Shown in pieces: positions 49,539 to 58,207 of a stretch of 64,000 nucleotides of DNA. Made by a program: the position numbers and the translations under genes. The stretch's first letter is position 1. Each line of letters opens with the position of its first letter. The stretch is taken from positions 186,001-250,000 of the forward strand of contig NZ_JAHXYR010000007.1 of the NCBI RefSeq assembly GCF_019969845.1, given 5' to 3'. This stretch comes from Sphingobacterium sp. GVS05A (GTDB lineage Bacteria; Bacteroidota; Bacteroidia; Sphingobacteriales; Sphingobacteriaceae). The notes beneath the pieces were generated by a model. The model saw only the letters and a list, made by a program, of their open reading frames with translations. It ran no database searches and had not been told where the DNA came from.

Positions 49539-50984
49539 TTAAAATTCTGCGTTTTTCGGTGTGCGAGGGAATGGTATTACGTCGCGGATATTTGTCATTC
49601 CGGTTGTGAATAATACCAAGCGCTCAAAGCCTACACCAAATCCTGAATGTGGCACTGAACCAAAGCGGCGTGTATCCAAGAACCATTCCATTTCTTCTGC
49701 TGGTATACCTACCTCGGCCATACGCGCTAATAGACGGTCAAGATTTTCCTCACGTTGCGAACCGCCGACCATTTCACCTATACCTGGGAAAAGAATATCC
49801 ATGGCACGAACAGTATTGCGACCCTGAGCATCAGGCTCATTCTGCTTCATGTAGAAAGATTTGATCTCTCTCGGGTAATCAGTTAGGATAACAGGTTTCT
49901 TGAAGTGTTTTTCCACTAAATAGCGTTCATGTTCAGATTGAAGGTCAGCTCCCCAGTCATCAATTAGATACTTGAATTGTTTCTTTTGGTTTGGCTTACT
50001 ACGTTTTAGTATTTCAACAGCGTCAGTATAAGTTACACGTTCGAAATCATTTTCTAAGACAAAGTTCAGTTTTTCAACCAAATTTAATTCAGATCGTTCT
50101 GTTGCTGGTTTTGATTTCTCTTCTTCTAACAAACGGCTTTTCAAAAATTCGATTTCCTCAGGACAAGTTTCCAGAGCGTATTTAATCACGTATTTCAGCA
50201 AAGCTTCGGCTAAATCCATATTGTCTTCCAATTCATAGAAAGCCATTTCTGGTTCAATCATCCAGAATTCAGCCAAGTGACGCGTTGTATTCGAATTTTC
50301 AGCTCTAAAGGTTGGCCCAAAAGTATAGATGTTCCCAAAAGCCATTGCTCCGAGTTCACCTTCCAATTGACCAGATACGGTAAGATTTGTCGATTTTCCG
50401 AAGAAATCTTCCTTGAAATCAATTTCGCCATTTTCTTTACGCGGCGGGTTGTTCAAATCTAAGGTAGTCACCTGAAACATTTCACCGGCACCTTCTGCAT
50501 CAGAGCCTGTGATAATCGGTGTGTGCATGTACACAAAATCATTTTCTTGGAAAAATTTATGTACCGCGAAAGCTAAGGCATTACGAACTTTGAATACCGC
50601 ATTGAATGTGCCTGTACGAAAACGTAAGTGAGCAATTTCACGTAGAAATTCTAAGCTGTGTTTTTTCGGTTGTAAAGGGTATTTTTCAGGATCTGAATCT
50701 CCTATAATGCTTACTTCAGTAGCTTTAACTTCTACTTTTTGTCCTTTACCCAGCGATTCTATCAATAGACCTTTTACACGAACTGCAGCTCCGGTAGTGA
50801 TACGCTTTAGGATATCTTCAGGTGTATTTTCAAAATCGACTACTGCTTGAATATTATTGATTGACGAACCGTCATTAATTGCTATAAATTGATTGTTACG
50901 GAAAGTTCTTACCCAACCTTTAACAACGACCTCTTTGCCGAATTCTGTGGCATTCAATAGTTCCTTTATTCTTGTGTGTTCCAT
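49539..50984 (-). CDS. asnS: Asparaginyl-tRNA synthetase
   Basis: Class IIb aminoacyl-tRNA synthetase (481 residues from the ATG at 50984, MEHTRIKELLN). An N-terminal OB-fold (VVKGWVRTFRNNQFIAINDG) is followed by the catalytic core with motif 2 (FRAENSNTTRHLAEFWMIEP) and motif 3 (GFGVGFERLVLF). DTRRFGSVPHSGFGV is typical of AsnRS. A TAnnTTTG-like element lies about 55 bases upstream. A terminator overlaps its end. Confidence 0.97.
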   Translation of the reverse strand: MEHTRIKELLNATEFGKEVVVKGWVRTFRNNQFIAINDGSSINNIQAVVDFENTPEDILKRITTGAAVRVKGLLIESLGKGQKVEVKATEVSIIGDSDPEKYPLQPKKHSLEFLREIAHLRFRTGTFNAVFKVRNALAFAVHKFFQENDFVYMHTPIITGSDAEGAGEMFQVTTLDLNNPPRKENGEIDFKEDFFGKSTNLTVSGQLEGELGAMAFGNIYTFGPTFRAENSNTTRHLAEFWMIEPEMAFYELEDNMDLAEALLKYVIKYALETCPEEIEFLKSRLLEEEKSKPATERSELNLVEKLNFVLENDFERVTYTDAVEILKRSKPNQKKQFKYLIDDWGADLQSEHERYLVEKHFKKPVILTDYPREIKSFYMKQNEPDAQGRNTVRAMDILFPGIGEMVGGSQREENLDRLLARMAEVGIPAEEMEWFLDTRRFGSVPHSGFGVGFERLVLFTTGMTNIRDVIPFPRTPKNAEF

Positions 50985-51035
50985 CTTAATTTTTGGAGAA
51001 TGACTTGTAAAAGATGCTTTGTTAAAAAAGCAATA

Positions 51036-51043
51036 CAAAAATA
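51036..51043 (-). promoter_or_regulatory. Candidate -7 element of asnS
   Basis: The minus strand reads TATTTTTG, 51 bases before the asnS start codon. No clear -33 TTG. Confidence 0.35.
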
Positions 51044-51176
51044 AGCTATTCTGTTGGTTTATTGGGTATAAATGTTGATTTAATTCGCTGAATGAAGGAT
51101 CAATAAGCTTCTAAACCTAATTCTTTCCGACCACTATTTGCGTCAAACTCAGCAAAAAATAGCTGCCTTGGGGGCA

Positions 51177-51212
51177 AAAAAAAGCGGAACAACTCAGTTG
51201 TTCCGCTTTTAA
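51177..51212 (-). terminator. Terminator of sucC
   Basis: AAAAGCGGAACAAC pairs with GTTGTTCCGCTTTT (51197-51210) with a three-base loop and a long U-run on the minus strand, about 22 bases after the sucC stop. Confidence 0.8.
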
Positions 51213-51233
51213 GCTTTATGATGATTGAAGGAA

Positions 51234-52427
51234 TTAACCTTTCAATACTTTAGTTACTAGTTCAGCAGCTTCTTTCAATAAGATTGCAGAATAAACTTGT
51301 AAGCCTGATTCATCGATTAATTTTTTCGCTTCTTCGGCATTTGTACCTTGAAGACGTACGATGATAGGAACAGGAATATTACCAATTTCACTGTAAGCAT
51401 CAATGACACCTTGCGCTACACGGTCACAACGAACGATACCACCGAAGATGTTGATCAAGATTGCTTTTACATTAGGGTCTTTCAAAATGATATTGAAACC
51501 AGCTTTTACAGTTTCAGCATTTGCAGTACCACCAACATCTAAGAAGTTTGCAGGTTCACCACCAGCTAATTTGATGATATCCATTGTTGCCATTGCAAGA
51601 CCAGCACCATTTACCATACAACCTACGTTACCGTCAAGTTTAACATAGTTAAGGTTTGATTCACCAGCTTCAACTTCCGTTGGATCTTCTTCTGTTACAT
51701 CGCGCATAGCTGCGTAATCAGGGTGACGGTACAATGCGTTCTCGTCAAGATTTACTTTGGCATCAACTGCTAAGATCTTGTCATCAGAAGTTTTTAATAC
51801 CGGATTGATCTCGAACATAGAAGAGTCAGTAGAATCGTATGCTTTATAAAGTGCAGCAACGAATTTTACCATTTCTTTGTGTGCAGCACCAGAAAGACCT
51901 AGATTAAAAGCAATTTTACGCGCTTGGAATCCTTGTAAGCCTACTTTTGGATCGATTTCTTCTTTGAAAATCAAGTGCGGTGTTTTTTCTGCAACTTCTT
52001 CGATGTCCATACCACCTTCTGTAGAGTACATAACAATGTTACGTCCTGTAGCGCGGTCTAATAATACAGACATGTAGAATTCTTTTGTTTCGCTTTCACC
52101 TGGATAGTAAACGTCTTGAGCGACCAAAACTTTGTTTACTTTTTTACCTTCAGGTCCAGTTTGAGGCGTTACTAATTGCATACCAATGATGTCAGTTGCT
52201 TTTTGTTTGACTTCATCTAAGTTCTTAGCTAACTTGACACCACCACCTTTACCACGGCCACCAGCGTGAATTTGAGCTTTGACAACAACCCAGTCGGAAT
52301 TGTAGTCTTCTTTCATCTTTTTAGCCGCTTCCACAGCTTGCTCTGGAGTATCTGCTACGATACCTTCCTGTACGCGCACACCAAAGCTCTTTAGTATTTG
52401 TTTTCCTTGATATTCGTGAATGTTCAT
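51234..52427 (-). CDS. sucC: Succinyl-CoA ligase (ADP-forming) beta subunit
   Basis: TCA-cycle enzyme subunit with an ATP-grasp domain (397 residues). NIHEYQGKQILKSFGVRVQEG, KAQIHAGGRGKGGGVKLA, FEINPV and INIFGGIVRCDRVAQG (phosphate and CoA-binding) are diagnostic. The sucD partner is not in the window, so the two subunits are encoded apart. TATTTTTG lies three bases before the ATG. It is divergent from the LolD-like gene. Confidence 0.96.
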   Translation of the reverse strand: MNIHEYQGKQILKSFGVRVQEGIVADTPEQAVEAAKKMKEDYNSDWVVVKAQIHAGGRGKGGGVKLAKNLDEVKQKATDIIGMQLVTPQTGPEGKKVNKVLVAQDVYYPGESETKEFYMSVLLDRATGRNIVMYSTEGGMDIEEVAEKTPHLIFKEEIDPKVGLQGFQARKIAFNLGLSGAAHKEMVKFVAALYKAYDSTDSSMFEINPVLKTSDDKILAVDAKVNLDENALYRHPDYAAMRDVTEEDPTEVEAGESNLNYVKLDGNVGCMVNGAGLAMATMDIIKLAGGEPANFLDVGGTANAETVKAGFNIILKDPNVKAILINIFGGIVRCDRVAQGVIDAYSEIGNIPVPIIVRLQGTNAEEAKKLIDESGLQVYSAILLKEAAELVTKVLKG

Positions 52428-52430
52428 TTG

Positions 52431-52438
52431 CAAAAATA
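52431..52438 (-). promoter_or_regulatory. -7 element adjacent to the sucC start
   Basis: TATTTTTG on the minus strand ends three bases before the ATG at 52427. As in tilS and recF, this leaves almost no leader. Confidence 0.45.
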
Positions 52439-52584
52439 TTTGGCGTAAAAATATGTTTTTTTGAGGGATAAGACAAGGGATAAATTGCTCTTTTATCTAT
52501 TTTTTGACATTTGTGAAAAATAAAATGGCTGAAATAGAGAAATAACTGCTTATTTATTCAAAGGTGTGATATCGTAAATTTATT

Positions 52585-52592
52585 TATCTTTG
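52585..52592 (+). promoter_or_regulatory. -7 element adjacent to the LolD-like start
   Basis: TATCTTTG ends four bases before the ATG at 52597. Spacing is the same as at tilS. Confidence 0.5.
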
Positions 52593-52596
52593 CCCT

Positions 52597-53250
52597 ATGA
52601 TGTTACAAGCCAAAGGAATTCACAAAGCTTATGGGGCATTGCCCATCTTGAAAGGCGTCGATATAGCCGTGGAAAAAGGTGAAATTGTAAGTATTGTCGG
52701 GGCCTCAGGGGCAGGTAAAAGTACACTTTTGCATATCATCGGAACGTTGGACAAACCTGACCAAGGTTCAATTTTTATTGATGGTGTCGATATCCATAAG
52801 CTGAGTGCCAAAAAGCTGAGTGCATTTCGTAATGAGCATATTGGTTTCGTTTTTCAGTTTCATCACTTATTGCCTGAATTTACTGCATTGGAGAATGTGT
52901 GTATTCCTGCATTTATCCGCGGACAGGGACGATCCGAAGCCGAAGCGAAAGCGAAAGAACTATTGGAGCTACTTGGGGTTTCACATCGTATTGATCATAA
53001 GCCTGCTGAGATGTCTGGAGGTGAACAACAACGTGTGTCTGTGGCTAGGGCTCTGATGAATGATCCTTCAATCATTTTAGCTGACGAACCTTCTGGGAAC
53101 TTGGATTCCGAAAATGCAGCAGCCTTACATCAGTTGTTTTTTGATCTTAGAAATAAATTCCAGCAAACATTTATCATCGTAACCCATAATGAAGAATTGG
53201 CCCGTATATCGGATCGAACAATTCATATGCGTGACGGATTGGTTGTATAA
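52597..53250 (+). CDS. ABC transporter ATP-binding protein, LolD/MacB type
   Basis: A 217-residue ATPase of the LolD/FtsE/MacB class. Walker A is VGASGAGKSTLLHIIG, signature is MSGGEQQRVSVARAL, Walker B is IILADEPSGNLD. NEHIGFVFQFHHLLPEFTALENV is the family-typical Q-loop region. Members release lipoproteins from the inner membrane (LolD) or drive efflux (MacB). No permease is adjacent, so the partner is encoded elsewhere. It starts with two Mets in tandem; the first is used. Confidence 0.92.
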   Translation: MMLQAKGIHKAYGALPILKGVDIAVEKGEIVSIVGASGAGKSTLLHIIGTLDKPDQGSIFIDGVDIHKLSAKKLSAFRNEHIGFVFQFHHLLPEFTALENVCIPAFIRGQGRSEAEAKAKELLELLGVSHRIDHKPAEMSGGEQQRVSVARALMNDPSIILADEPSGNLDSENAAALHQLFFDLRNKFQQTFIIVTHNEELARISDRTIHMRDGLVV

Positions 53251-53353
53251 CCTATTTCATAGGAAAGCCATTGTGCTTATAGATCAGGGTATAGGAAAGA
53301 TTTATTGGACGAATCTTTGAGGGCTTAATTGCCGATGAATAACATTTTATTTG

Positions 53354-53833
53354 ATGAAGAAAATATTGATAACTTTCGGAACTAGACCTCTGGCAATGCG
53401 TATTGCTAGAAAACTTTCGGCTAGTTTTGAAGTTTTGTATGCAAGTTCGGAAGAGATTCCGGAATTACTTTTAAAATCTGGGAATTATGCAGCCATTCCA
53501 AAGGGTTTGCTACCAACTTTTGCGCATGAGGTGCTAAAACTAAGTTTAGATCAACAGGTTGATTATGTGTTACCTTTAGGTGGTTTCGAACTGGAACCAT
53601 TGGCCGAAGCCAAAGTTTTATTTGATGAATATCAGATTTCAGTTCTTGTTCCAGATAAGGATATCCTTGAAACATTTTCCATCATTGAGAACCCACCGGC
53701 TGATCTTCCTTATGTTTTGCTTTCAAAGGGCAATAATTTATTGGGCGAGGAGATATACGAAAATACATTGGATGGACTTTTGGTCACTTCGGATTCTGCT
53801 GAAGAGTTCGCATTAGTCTGTGTGTCGAGGTAA
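53354..53833 (+). CDS. Orphan pre-ATP-grasp (Rossmann) domain protein
   Basis: A 159-residue protein. The opening KKILITFGTRPLAMRIARKL, then YVLPLGGFELEPLAEAKVLFDEY and VLVPDKDILETFSII, follows the N-terminal (pre-ATP-grasp) domain of carbamoyl-phosphate-synthase-like ligases such as CarB/PylC. The ATP-grasp catalytic part is absent, and no frameshift into it is seen in the next gene. It is followed by a HAD-like gene 74 bases downstream. Function is unknown; a regulatory or vestigial role is possible. Confidence 0.6.
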   Translation: MKKILITFGTRPLAMRIARKLSASFEVLYASSEEIPELLLKSGNYAAIPKGLLPTFAHEVLKLSLDQQVDYVLPLGGFELEPLAEAKVLFDEYQISVLVPDKDILETFSIIENPPADLPYVLLSKGNNLLGEEIYENTLDGLLVTSDSAEEFALVCVSR

Positions 53834-53907
53834 TATGATCCGATTCTCTATTCGTTATCTGTTGGGCATAATCTGTTTAACTTTTTTAATTTAAAGATCT
53901 ATTAGTG

Positions 53908-54438
53908 ATGATGTTTCCAGAAGAAAAAAAAGTATATGTCTTTGAATTGGATGATGTTCTTTTTCCTAAAAAAGACTACTTACTCCAAGTTTATTATCTC
54001 TTTGCCAACTTTATAGAATTCACAGAGACCTTTCCTCCGCAGGGTGATTTGGTCAACTTTATGAAAAACCATTTGGAAAATCAAGGGGAGGAATTCCTAT
54101 TTGAACATGCACAAGCGACATTTGGATTTGATATGAAGTATAAGGAGCACTTTGAACGATTACATGTAAATGCTGTATTACCACTTAAATTGCACCTTTT
54201 TGACCATATTGCTGCGTTATTTTCGCAATTGAGTGCGGAAGGTAAGAAAATATGTGTTTTGACAAAAGGGAACCCACTGGAGCAATTGAACAAGGTGAAA
54301 TTTGTAGACTGGGGTGAGTTTAGCAATCGGATAAAAATTTATTTTCAGGACGAGCTTGCTTTCCGGCAGATAGACCCTGCTCAATTTTTAGCAGAGGAGT
54401 TTGCGGTGGATATCACTGCGATTCAATTTGTGGACTAA
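53908..54438 (+). CDS. HAD-superfamily-like protein with degenerate catalytic motifs
   Basis: A 176-residue protein resembling haloacid dehalogenase phosphatases. Motif I reads VFELDDVLF, where the nucleophile Asp is replaced by Glu13, though DxD-like LDD remains. Motif II is ICVLTKGN. The protein ends at ITAIQFVD, exactly where motif IV (VGD...ND) would start, so the acidic metal-binding loop is lost. I infer it is inactive or altered. The upstream neighbour is the pre-ATP-grasp protein; both may be remnants of a larger ATP-grasp/HAD pair. Confidence 0.6.
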   Translation: MMFPEEKKVYVFELDDVLFPKKDYLLQVYYLFANFIEFTETFPPQGDLVNFMKNHLENQGEEFLFEHAQATFGFDMKYKEHFERLHVNAVLPLKLHLFDHIAALFSQLSAEGKKICVLTKGNPLEQLNKVKFVDWGEFSNRIKIYFQDELAFRQIDPAQFLAEEFAVDITAIQFVD

Positions 54439-54458
54439 GTTTGCATTGATTATCTTTG
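54428..54458 (+). promoter_or_regulatory. Promoter of the LacI-type gene
   Basis: TTG (54428-54430), a 20-base spacer and TATCTTTG (54451-54458) fit the Bacteroidota consensus. It overlaps the stop of the HAD-like gene. The leader contains an AT-rich hairpin around 54527-54545 (TAGGG/CCCTA) followed by T residues. Confidence 0.5.
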
Positions 54459-54569
54459 TACTATCTACCAACAATGTTTTGACTATAGAATATACCGAAT
54501 AAACATTGTTGAAAAAAAATTATGATTAGGGATATAAAAGCCCTATTTTTATATAAAGCCCTTGGATTT

Positions 54570-55574
54570 ATGAATAAAGTGAACAAGCCTGCCACGATTA
54601 AGGAAATTGCCAAGAAGCTGAAAATCAGTCCTTCCACGGTGTCAAGAGCATTGAATGATCATCCAAGTATTGGATTGGTAACGACAATGCGTGTAAAAAA
54701 AATGGCCGAAGAATTGAACTACGAACCCAATCAGACTGCTATTTTTTTTAAACAGCGTAAAACATTTACCATAGCTGTGATTTTACCCAGTCTTTCAGAA
54801 CCATTTTTTTCGTTTGCAATAAGCGAAATTGAAAATGTTGCTTCGGCACAACGGTACACTGTTTTAATGGGACAGTCGTTGGATGATCCTGATCGGGAAG
54901 AACAGATTCTAAAAACATTTAAAAACCATCGGGTAGATGGTATCTTGATGTCTATCGGGAAGAAGACGACCAATTTGGAGTTTATAGAAAAATTGGAGTC
55001 ATCTGGAATCCCTGTTGTCTTTTTTGATTGTGTCCCTAGTTTGCCAAATATCAATAAAGTTCAAAGCGATCTATCCACAGGAATGAATGAGGCTGTTGAT
55101 GCTTTTGTTGCCCGTGGTCATAAAGTCATTGCTTTGGTCAATGGACCAAAGACTTTGCCTGCAAGTGAGGATAGAAAAGTAGCCTATTTATCTGCAATGA
55201 AGCGAAATGGGATGGATATCTTGGAAAAAAATATTATTGAAACGGACCTGAGTACGGAAGGAAATGAAAAAGCAATGGATAGTATATTTGCGATGTCCGA
55301 AAGACCTTCAGCGATTATTTCTTTCAATGACTTTGTTACACTGGATTTGATGAAGGCAGCGCGCAACAAAGGACTGGTTTTAAATCAAGATATATTCTTT
55401 ATTAGCTATGCTAATTATCCTCTTTGGCAATACATGGAAAACCCACCAATGGGCCGTATTGAACAGTTTCCAGGTATGCAAGCGCGTAAGGCAGCCGAAA
55501 TTCTATTTGAACGAATCGAGAATTCAGATGTAGCAGACCAACAAATTGTATTTAAGTCGAGGTTGGTAATGTAA
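54570..55574 (+). CDS. LacI-family transcriptional regulator
   Basis: A 334-residue repressor from the ATG at 54570 (MNKVNKPATIKEIAKK); an upstream Met at 54522 adds a non-conserved 16 residues. The N-terminal HTH is ATIKEIAKKLKISPSTVSRAL, with NYEPNQTAIFFKQRK as hinge. The periplasmic-binding-protein-like core (IAVILPSLSEPFFSFAI, DGILMS, IALVNGPKTLPASEDRKVA) binds an unknown sugar-like ligand. No transport or catabolic gene is adjacent. A strong terminator follows. Confidence 0.92.
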   Translation: MNKVNKPATIKEIAKKLKISPSTVSRALNDHPSIGLVTTMRVKKMAEELNYEPNQTAIFFKQRKTFTIAVILPSLSEPFFSFAISEIENVASAQRYTVLMGQSLDDPDREEQILKTFKNHRVDGILMSIGKKTTNLEFIEKLESSGIPVVFFDCVPSLPNINKVQSDLSTGMNEAVDAFVARGHKVIALVNGPKTLPASEDRKVAYLSAMKRNGMDILEKNIIETDLSTEGNEKAMDSIFAMSERPSAIISFNDFVTLDLMKAARNKGLVLNQDIFFISYANYPLWQYMENPPMGRIEQFPGMQARKAAEILFERIENSDVADQQIVFKSRLVM

Positions 55575-55595
55575 TTTTCAACCAAAAGAGTAACA

Positions 55596-55637
55596 TAAAA
55601 AAAAGGGGAAGATCGTTCGATCTTCCCCTTTTTTTTA
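55596..55637. terminator. Bidirectional terminator between the lacI-type gene and lpdA
   Basis: AAAAAAAAGGGGAAGATCG pairs with CGATCTTCCCCTTTTTTT across a two-base core; stem about 18 bp. It serves the convergent lacI-type gene (+) and lpdA (-). Confidence 0.85.
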
Positions 55638-55650
55638 TGTTTATATGTGA

Positions 55651-57039
55651 CTATAAATGGATCACTTCACCATACGCATCGGCGCATGCTTCCATGATAG
55701 CTTCACTCATTGTTGGGTGCGGATGGATTGTTTTGATCATTTCATGTCCTGTTGTTTCCAATTTACGGGCAACAACAACCTCAGCGATCATTTCAGTAAC
55801 ATTAGCTCCAATAAGGTGTGCACCTAGGAATTCACCATATTTTGCATCGAAGATAACTTTTACGAAACCGTCTTTTGCTCCAGCTGCTGAAGCTTTTCCT
55901 GAAGCAGAGAATGGGAATTTACCTACTTTAACTTCATATCCAGCTTCTTTAGCTGCTTTTTCAGTATAACCAACAGAAGCTATCTCTGGAGAACAATAAG
56001 TACATCCAGGGATGTTGTTGTAATCAATAGGTTCTACATGAAGACCTTTGATTTTTTCAACACAAGTAATACCTTCTGCCGAAGCAACGTGCGCTAAAGC
56101 TTGACCCTTAACGATATCACCGATAGCGTATACACCTTCAATATTTGTTTTGTAGAAATCGTCTACGACAACACGGCCACGATCAGTTTTTACACCAACC
56201 TCTTCCAAGCCTATGTTTTCGATATTAGGAGCAATACCTACCGCAGATAATACAACTTCTGCTTCGATTACTTCAATACCTTTTTCAGTTTTAATAGAAA
56301 CCTTGCTCAATTCTCCAGATGTGTCAACAGATTGAACTTCTGATTTAGTAAGGATATTAATACCTTGTTTCTTTAAGCTTTTTTCTAGTTGTTTTGAGAT
56401 TTCTTCATCTTCAACTGGAACGATTCTATCCATAAACTCAACGATAGTCACTTTTGTTCCAATTGCATTATAGAAGTAAGCAAATTCAACACCGATAGCA
56501 CCAGAACCGACAACAACTAAAGATTTTGGTTGTTTAGGTAATGTCATTGCTTGGCGGTAGCCAACAATCTTTTTGCCATCTTGTGGTAAGTTAGGTAATT
56601 CACGTGAACGTGCACCTGTCGCCAAAATGGTGTGTTTTGCTGCATATTCTTTGGTAGAACCGTCTGCACCTTTCACATCGATCTTACCACCTTTTTTAAT
56701 TTTTGCAGTTCCATTGATGACATCAATTTTATTCTTTTTCATCAAGAACTGAATACCTTTACTCATTCCTTCAGCTACGCCGCGGCTTCTTTTGACGATA
56801 GCTTCGAAATCAGCCTCACCACCTTGAACATTGATGCCGTATTCTGCGGCATGGTTTAAATATTCAAATACTTGAGCACTTTTCAATAATGCTTTTGTAG
56901 GGATACAGCCCCAGTTTAGACAAATTCCGCCTAATGATTCGCGTTCAATTATCGCTGTTTTGAACCCTAACTGAGCGGCTCTAATGGCAGCAACATACCC
57001 GCCTGGACCACTACCGATTACAATGATGTCGTAATTCAT
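55651..57039 (-). CDS. lpdA: Dihydrolipoyl dehydrogenase (paralogue 1)
   Basis: FAD-dependent E3 enzyme of 462 residues from the ATG at 57039 (MNYDIIVIGSGPGGYV). The redox disulfide is GGICLNWGCIPTKALLKS, a CxxxxC motif. VVVGSGAIGVEFAYFYNAIG is the NAD-binding GxGxxG and GDIVKGQALAHVASAEG the dimer-interface region. CTYCSPEIASVG and HPHPTMSEAI contain the C-terminal base histidine. It serves 2-oxo acid dehydrogenases or the glycine cleavage system. A second paralogue is encoded 1.2 kb away. Confidence 0.96.
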   Translation of the reverse strand: MNYDIIVIGSGPGGYVAAIRAAQLGFKTAIIERESLGGICLNWGCIPTKALLKSAQVFEYLNHAAEYGINVQGGEADFEAIVKRSRGVAEGMSKGIQFLMKKNKIDVINGTAKIKKGGKIDVKGADGSTKEYAAKHTILATGARSRELPNLPQDGKKIVGYRQAMTLPKQPKSLVVVGSGAIGVEFAYFYNAIGTKVTIVEFMDRIVPVEDEEISKQLEKSLKKQGINILTKSEVQSVDTSGELSKVSIKTEKGIEVIEAEVVLSAVGIAPNIENIGLEEVGVKTDRGRVVVDDFYKTNIEGVYAIGDIVKGQALAHVASAEGITCVEKIKGLHVEPIDYNNIPGCTYCSPEIASVGYTEKAAKEAGYEVKVGKFPFSASGKASAAGAKDGFVKVIFDAKYGEFLGAHLIGANVTEMIAEVVVARKLETTGHEMIKTIHPHPTMSEAIMEACADAYGEVIHL

Positions 57040-57106
57040 ATAAATAAATATTCTGTAGTTGAGTGTTATAGCTTCAAATACCAAGGTATTGAACCTTATA
57101 TTCATT

Positions 57107-57114
57107 CAAAAGTA
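57107..57114 (-). promoter_or_regulatory. Candidate -7 element of lpdA (paralogue 1)
   Basis: The minus strand reads TACTTTTG, identical to the SRP RNA element, 67 bases before the start codon. Confidence 0.35.
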
Positions 57115-57283
57115 CGTATTTTTTCTGATGAATATGAACTATTTATTGTAAAATTGGCGGTTTTTGATAAAACAATGTCATTGTATAATGGATAATGTCA
57201 CGTCTTGGTAAAAGGGCAAAAAATAATGGGTCAACTGTATTTAGAGTCTTATTTTTGAAGTTCACAATACACAGTTTATCATT

Positions 57284-57583
57284 ATGTTAAGAATATTTAG
57301 ACAGATTGCGTTGTGGGAGGCTATTTCCACGATTTGCTTGTTTTTCATTGCAATGCCACTGAAATATTTTGCTGGAATACCAGAGGCTGTTAAGATCGCA
57401 GGATCCATTCATGGCTTTTTTGTCGTTATATTCGTTGTGATGCTCATCATGTCTACTGTCGAATATAAATGGCCTATTTTAAAAGCTATAAAGTACTTTT
57501 TGGCTTCTTTGGTTCCAATCCTTGGATTTTGGGTGGAGTTGGATCTAAAGAAGGAAATCGATGGTAAAAGACAGAAATCCTAA
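57284..57583 (+). CDS. DUF3817 membrane protein
   Basis: A 99-residue protein with three hydrophobic helices (about 5-25, 38-58, 68-85). LWEAISTICLFFIAMPLKYF, GSIHGFFVVIFVVMLI and LASLVPILGFWVE match DUF3817, a small membrane family often found next to transporters or as a domain. Function unknown. It stands alone between two minus-strand genes. Confidence 0.85.
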   Translation: MLRIFRQIALWEAISTICLFFIAMPLKYFAGIPEAVKIAGSIHGFFVVIFVVMLIMSTVEYKWPILKAIKYFLASLVPILGFWVELDLKKEIDGKRQKS

Positions 57584-57615
57584 TACTGAGATATTCGCAT
57601 AGAGATCCCAATAGT

Positions 57616-57632
57616 GTAAGCCCAAGGCTTAC
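57616..57632. repeat. Short palindromic element, copy 2
   Basis: GTAAGCC-caa-GGCTTAC, a perfect 7-bp hairpin, with flank ACAAAGTTAAG similar to that of the copy at 22670-22686. Confidence 0.45.
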
Positions 57633-57735
57633 AAAGTTAAGAATGCCACATCGTACCTGATAATTTGCTATCGCAAATTTCCAAATAGAGCTTTATAAAA
57701 AATACATAGTTATACCATAGGAGCAGGGGAGATGT

Positions 57736-58140
57736 TTAGTCATCTCGCCCTGTTTTCTCGATCCCCATATAAGCATAGGTTATACTATCTTTTCCATGTG
57801 GGGTGGGATTTCCATCCTCGTCCAAATTAACGAACACCAATTTGTCGATTGATAGGATTGTTTTCTTTGAGATTTTATTTCTGACTTCGCAGCGCATTGT
57901 CAATGATGTCGTTCCGAAATTGATCGCTTCAATACCTAATTCTAAAATATCCCCCTGCTTGGCGGAATTTACAAAGTTTATTTCGGATATAAACTTTGTA
58001 ACCACTTTTGGATTCCCTAATTGTACTATGGCGTAAATAACCGCCTCTTCATCGATCCAACGTAAAAGTGTCCCGCCGAACAATGTTCCATTGGGGTTAA
58101 GGTCTTCGGGTTTGACCCATTTTCTTGTATAAAAATTCAT
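57736..58140 (-). CDS. Acyl-CoA thioesterase (hotdog fold)
   Basis: A 134-residue hotdog thioesterase. KPEDLNPNGTLFGGTLLRWIDEEAVIYA carries the characteristic N-x-x-G-x-x-x-G-G and Asp of the YciA/BACH group. It hydrolyses acyl-CoAs; substrate length unknown. It lies between the two dihydrolipoamide dehydrogenase genes on the same strand and is 68 bases from the upstream one. Confidence 0.88.
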   Translation of the reverse strand: MNFYTRKWVKPEDLNPNGTLFGGTLLRWIDEEAVIYAIVQLGNPKVVTKFISEINFVNSAKQGDILELGIEAINFGTTSLTMRCEVRNKISKKTILSIDKLVFVNLDEDGNPTPHGKDSITYAYMGIEKTGRDD

Positions 58141-58161
58141 CTGATATAGGTATTTATGACA

Positions 58162-58187
58162 AAGGGGAAAAGTTTCCTTTTCCCCTT
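58162..58187 (-). terminator. Possible terminator of lpd paralogue 2
   Basis: AAGGGGAAAAG (58162-58172) pairs with CTTTTCCCCTT (58177-58187), 11 bp, 21 bases after the stop at 58208 on the minus strand. The following U-run is weak (TTTGTC). Confidence 0.55.
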
Positions 58188-58207
58188 AGGTTTATTCTGT
58201 TTAACGC

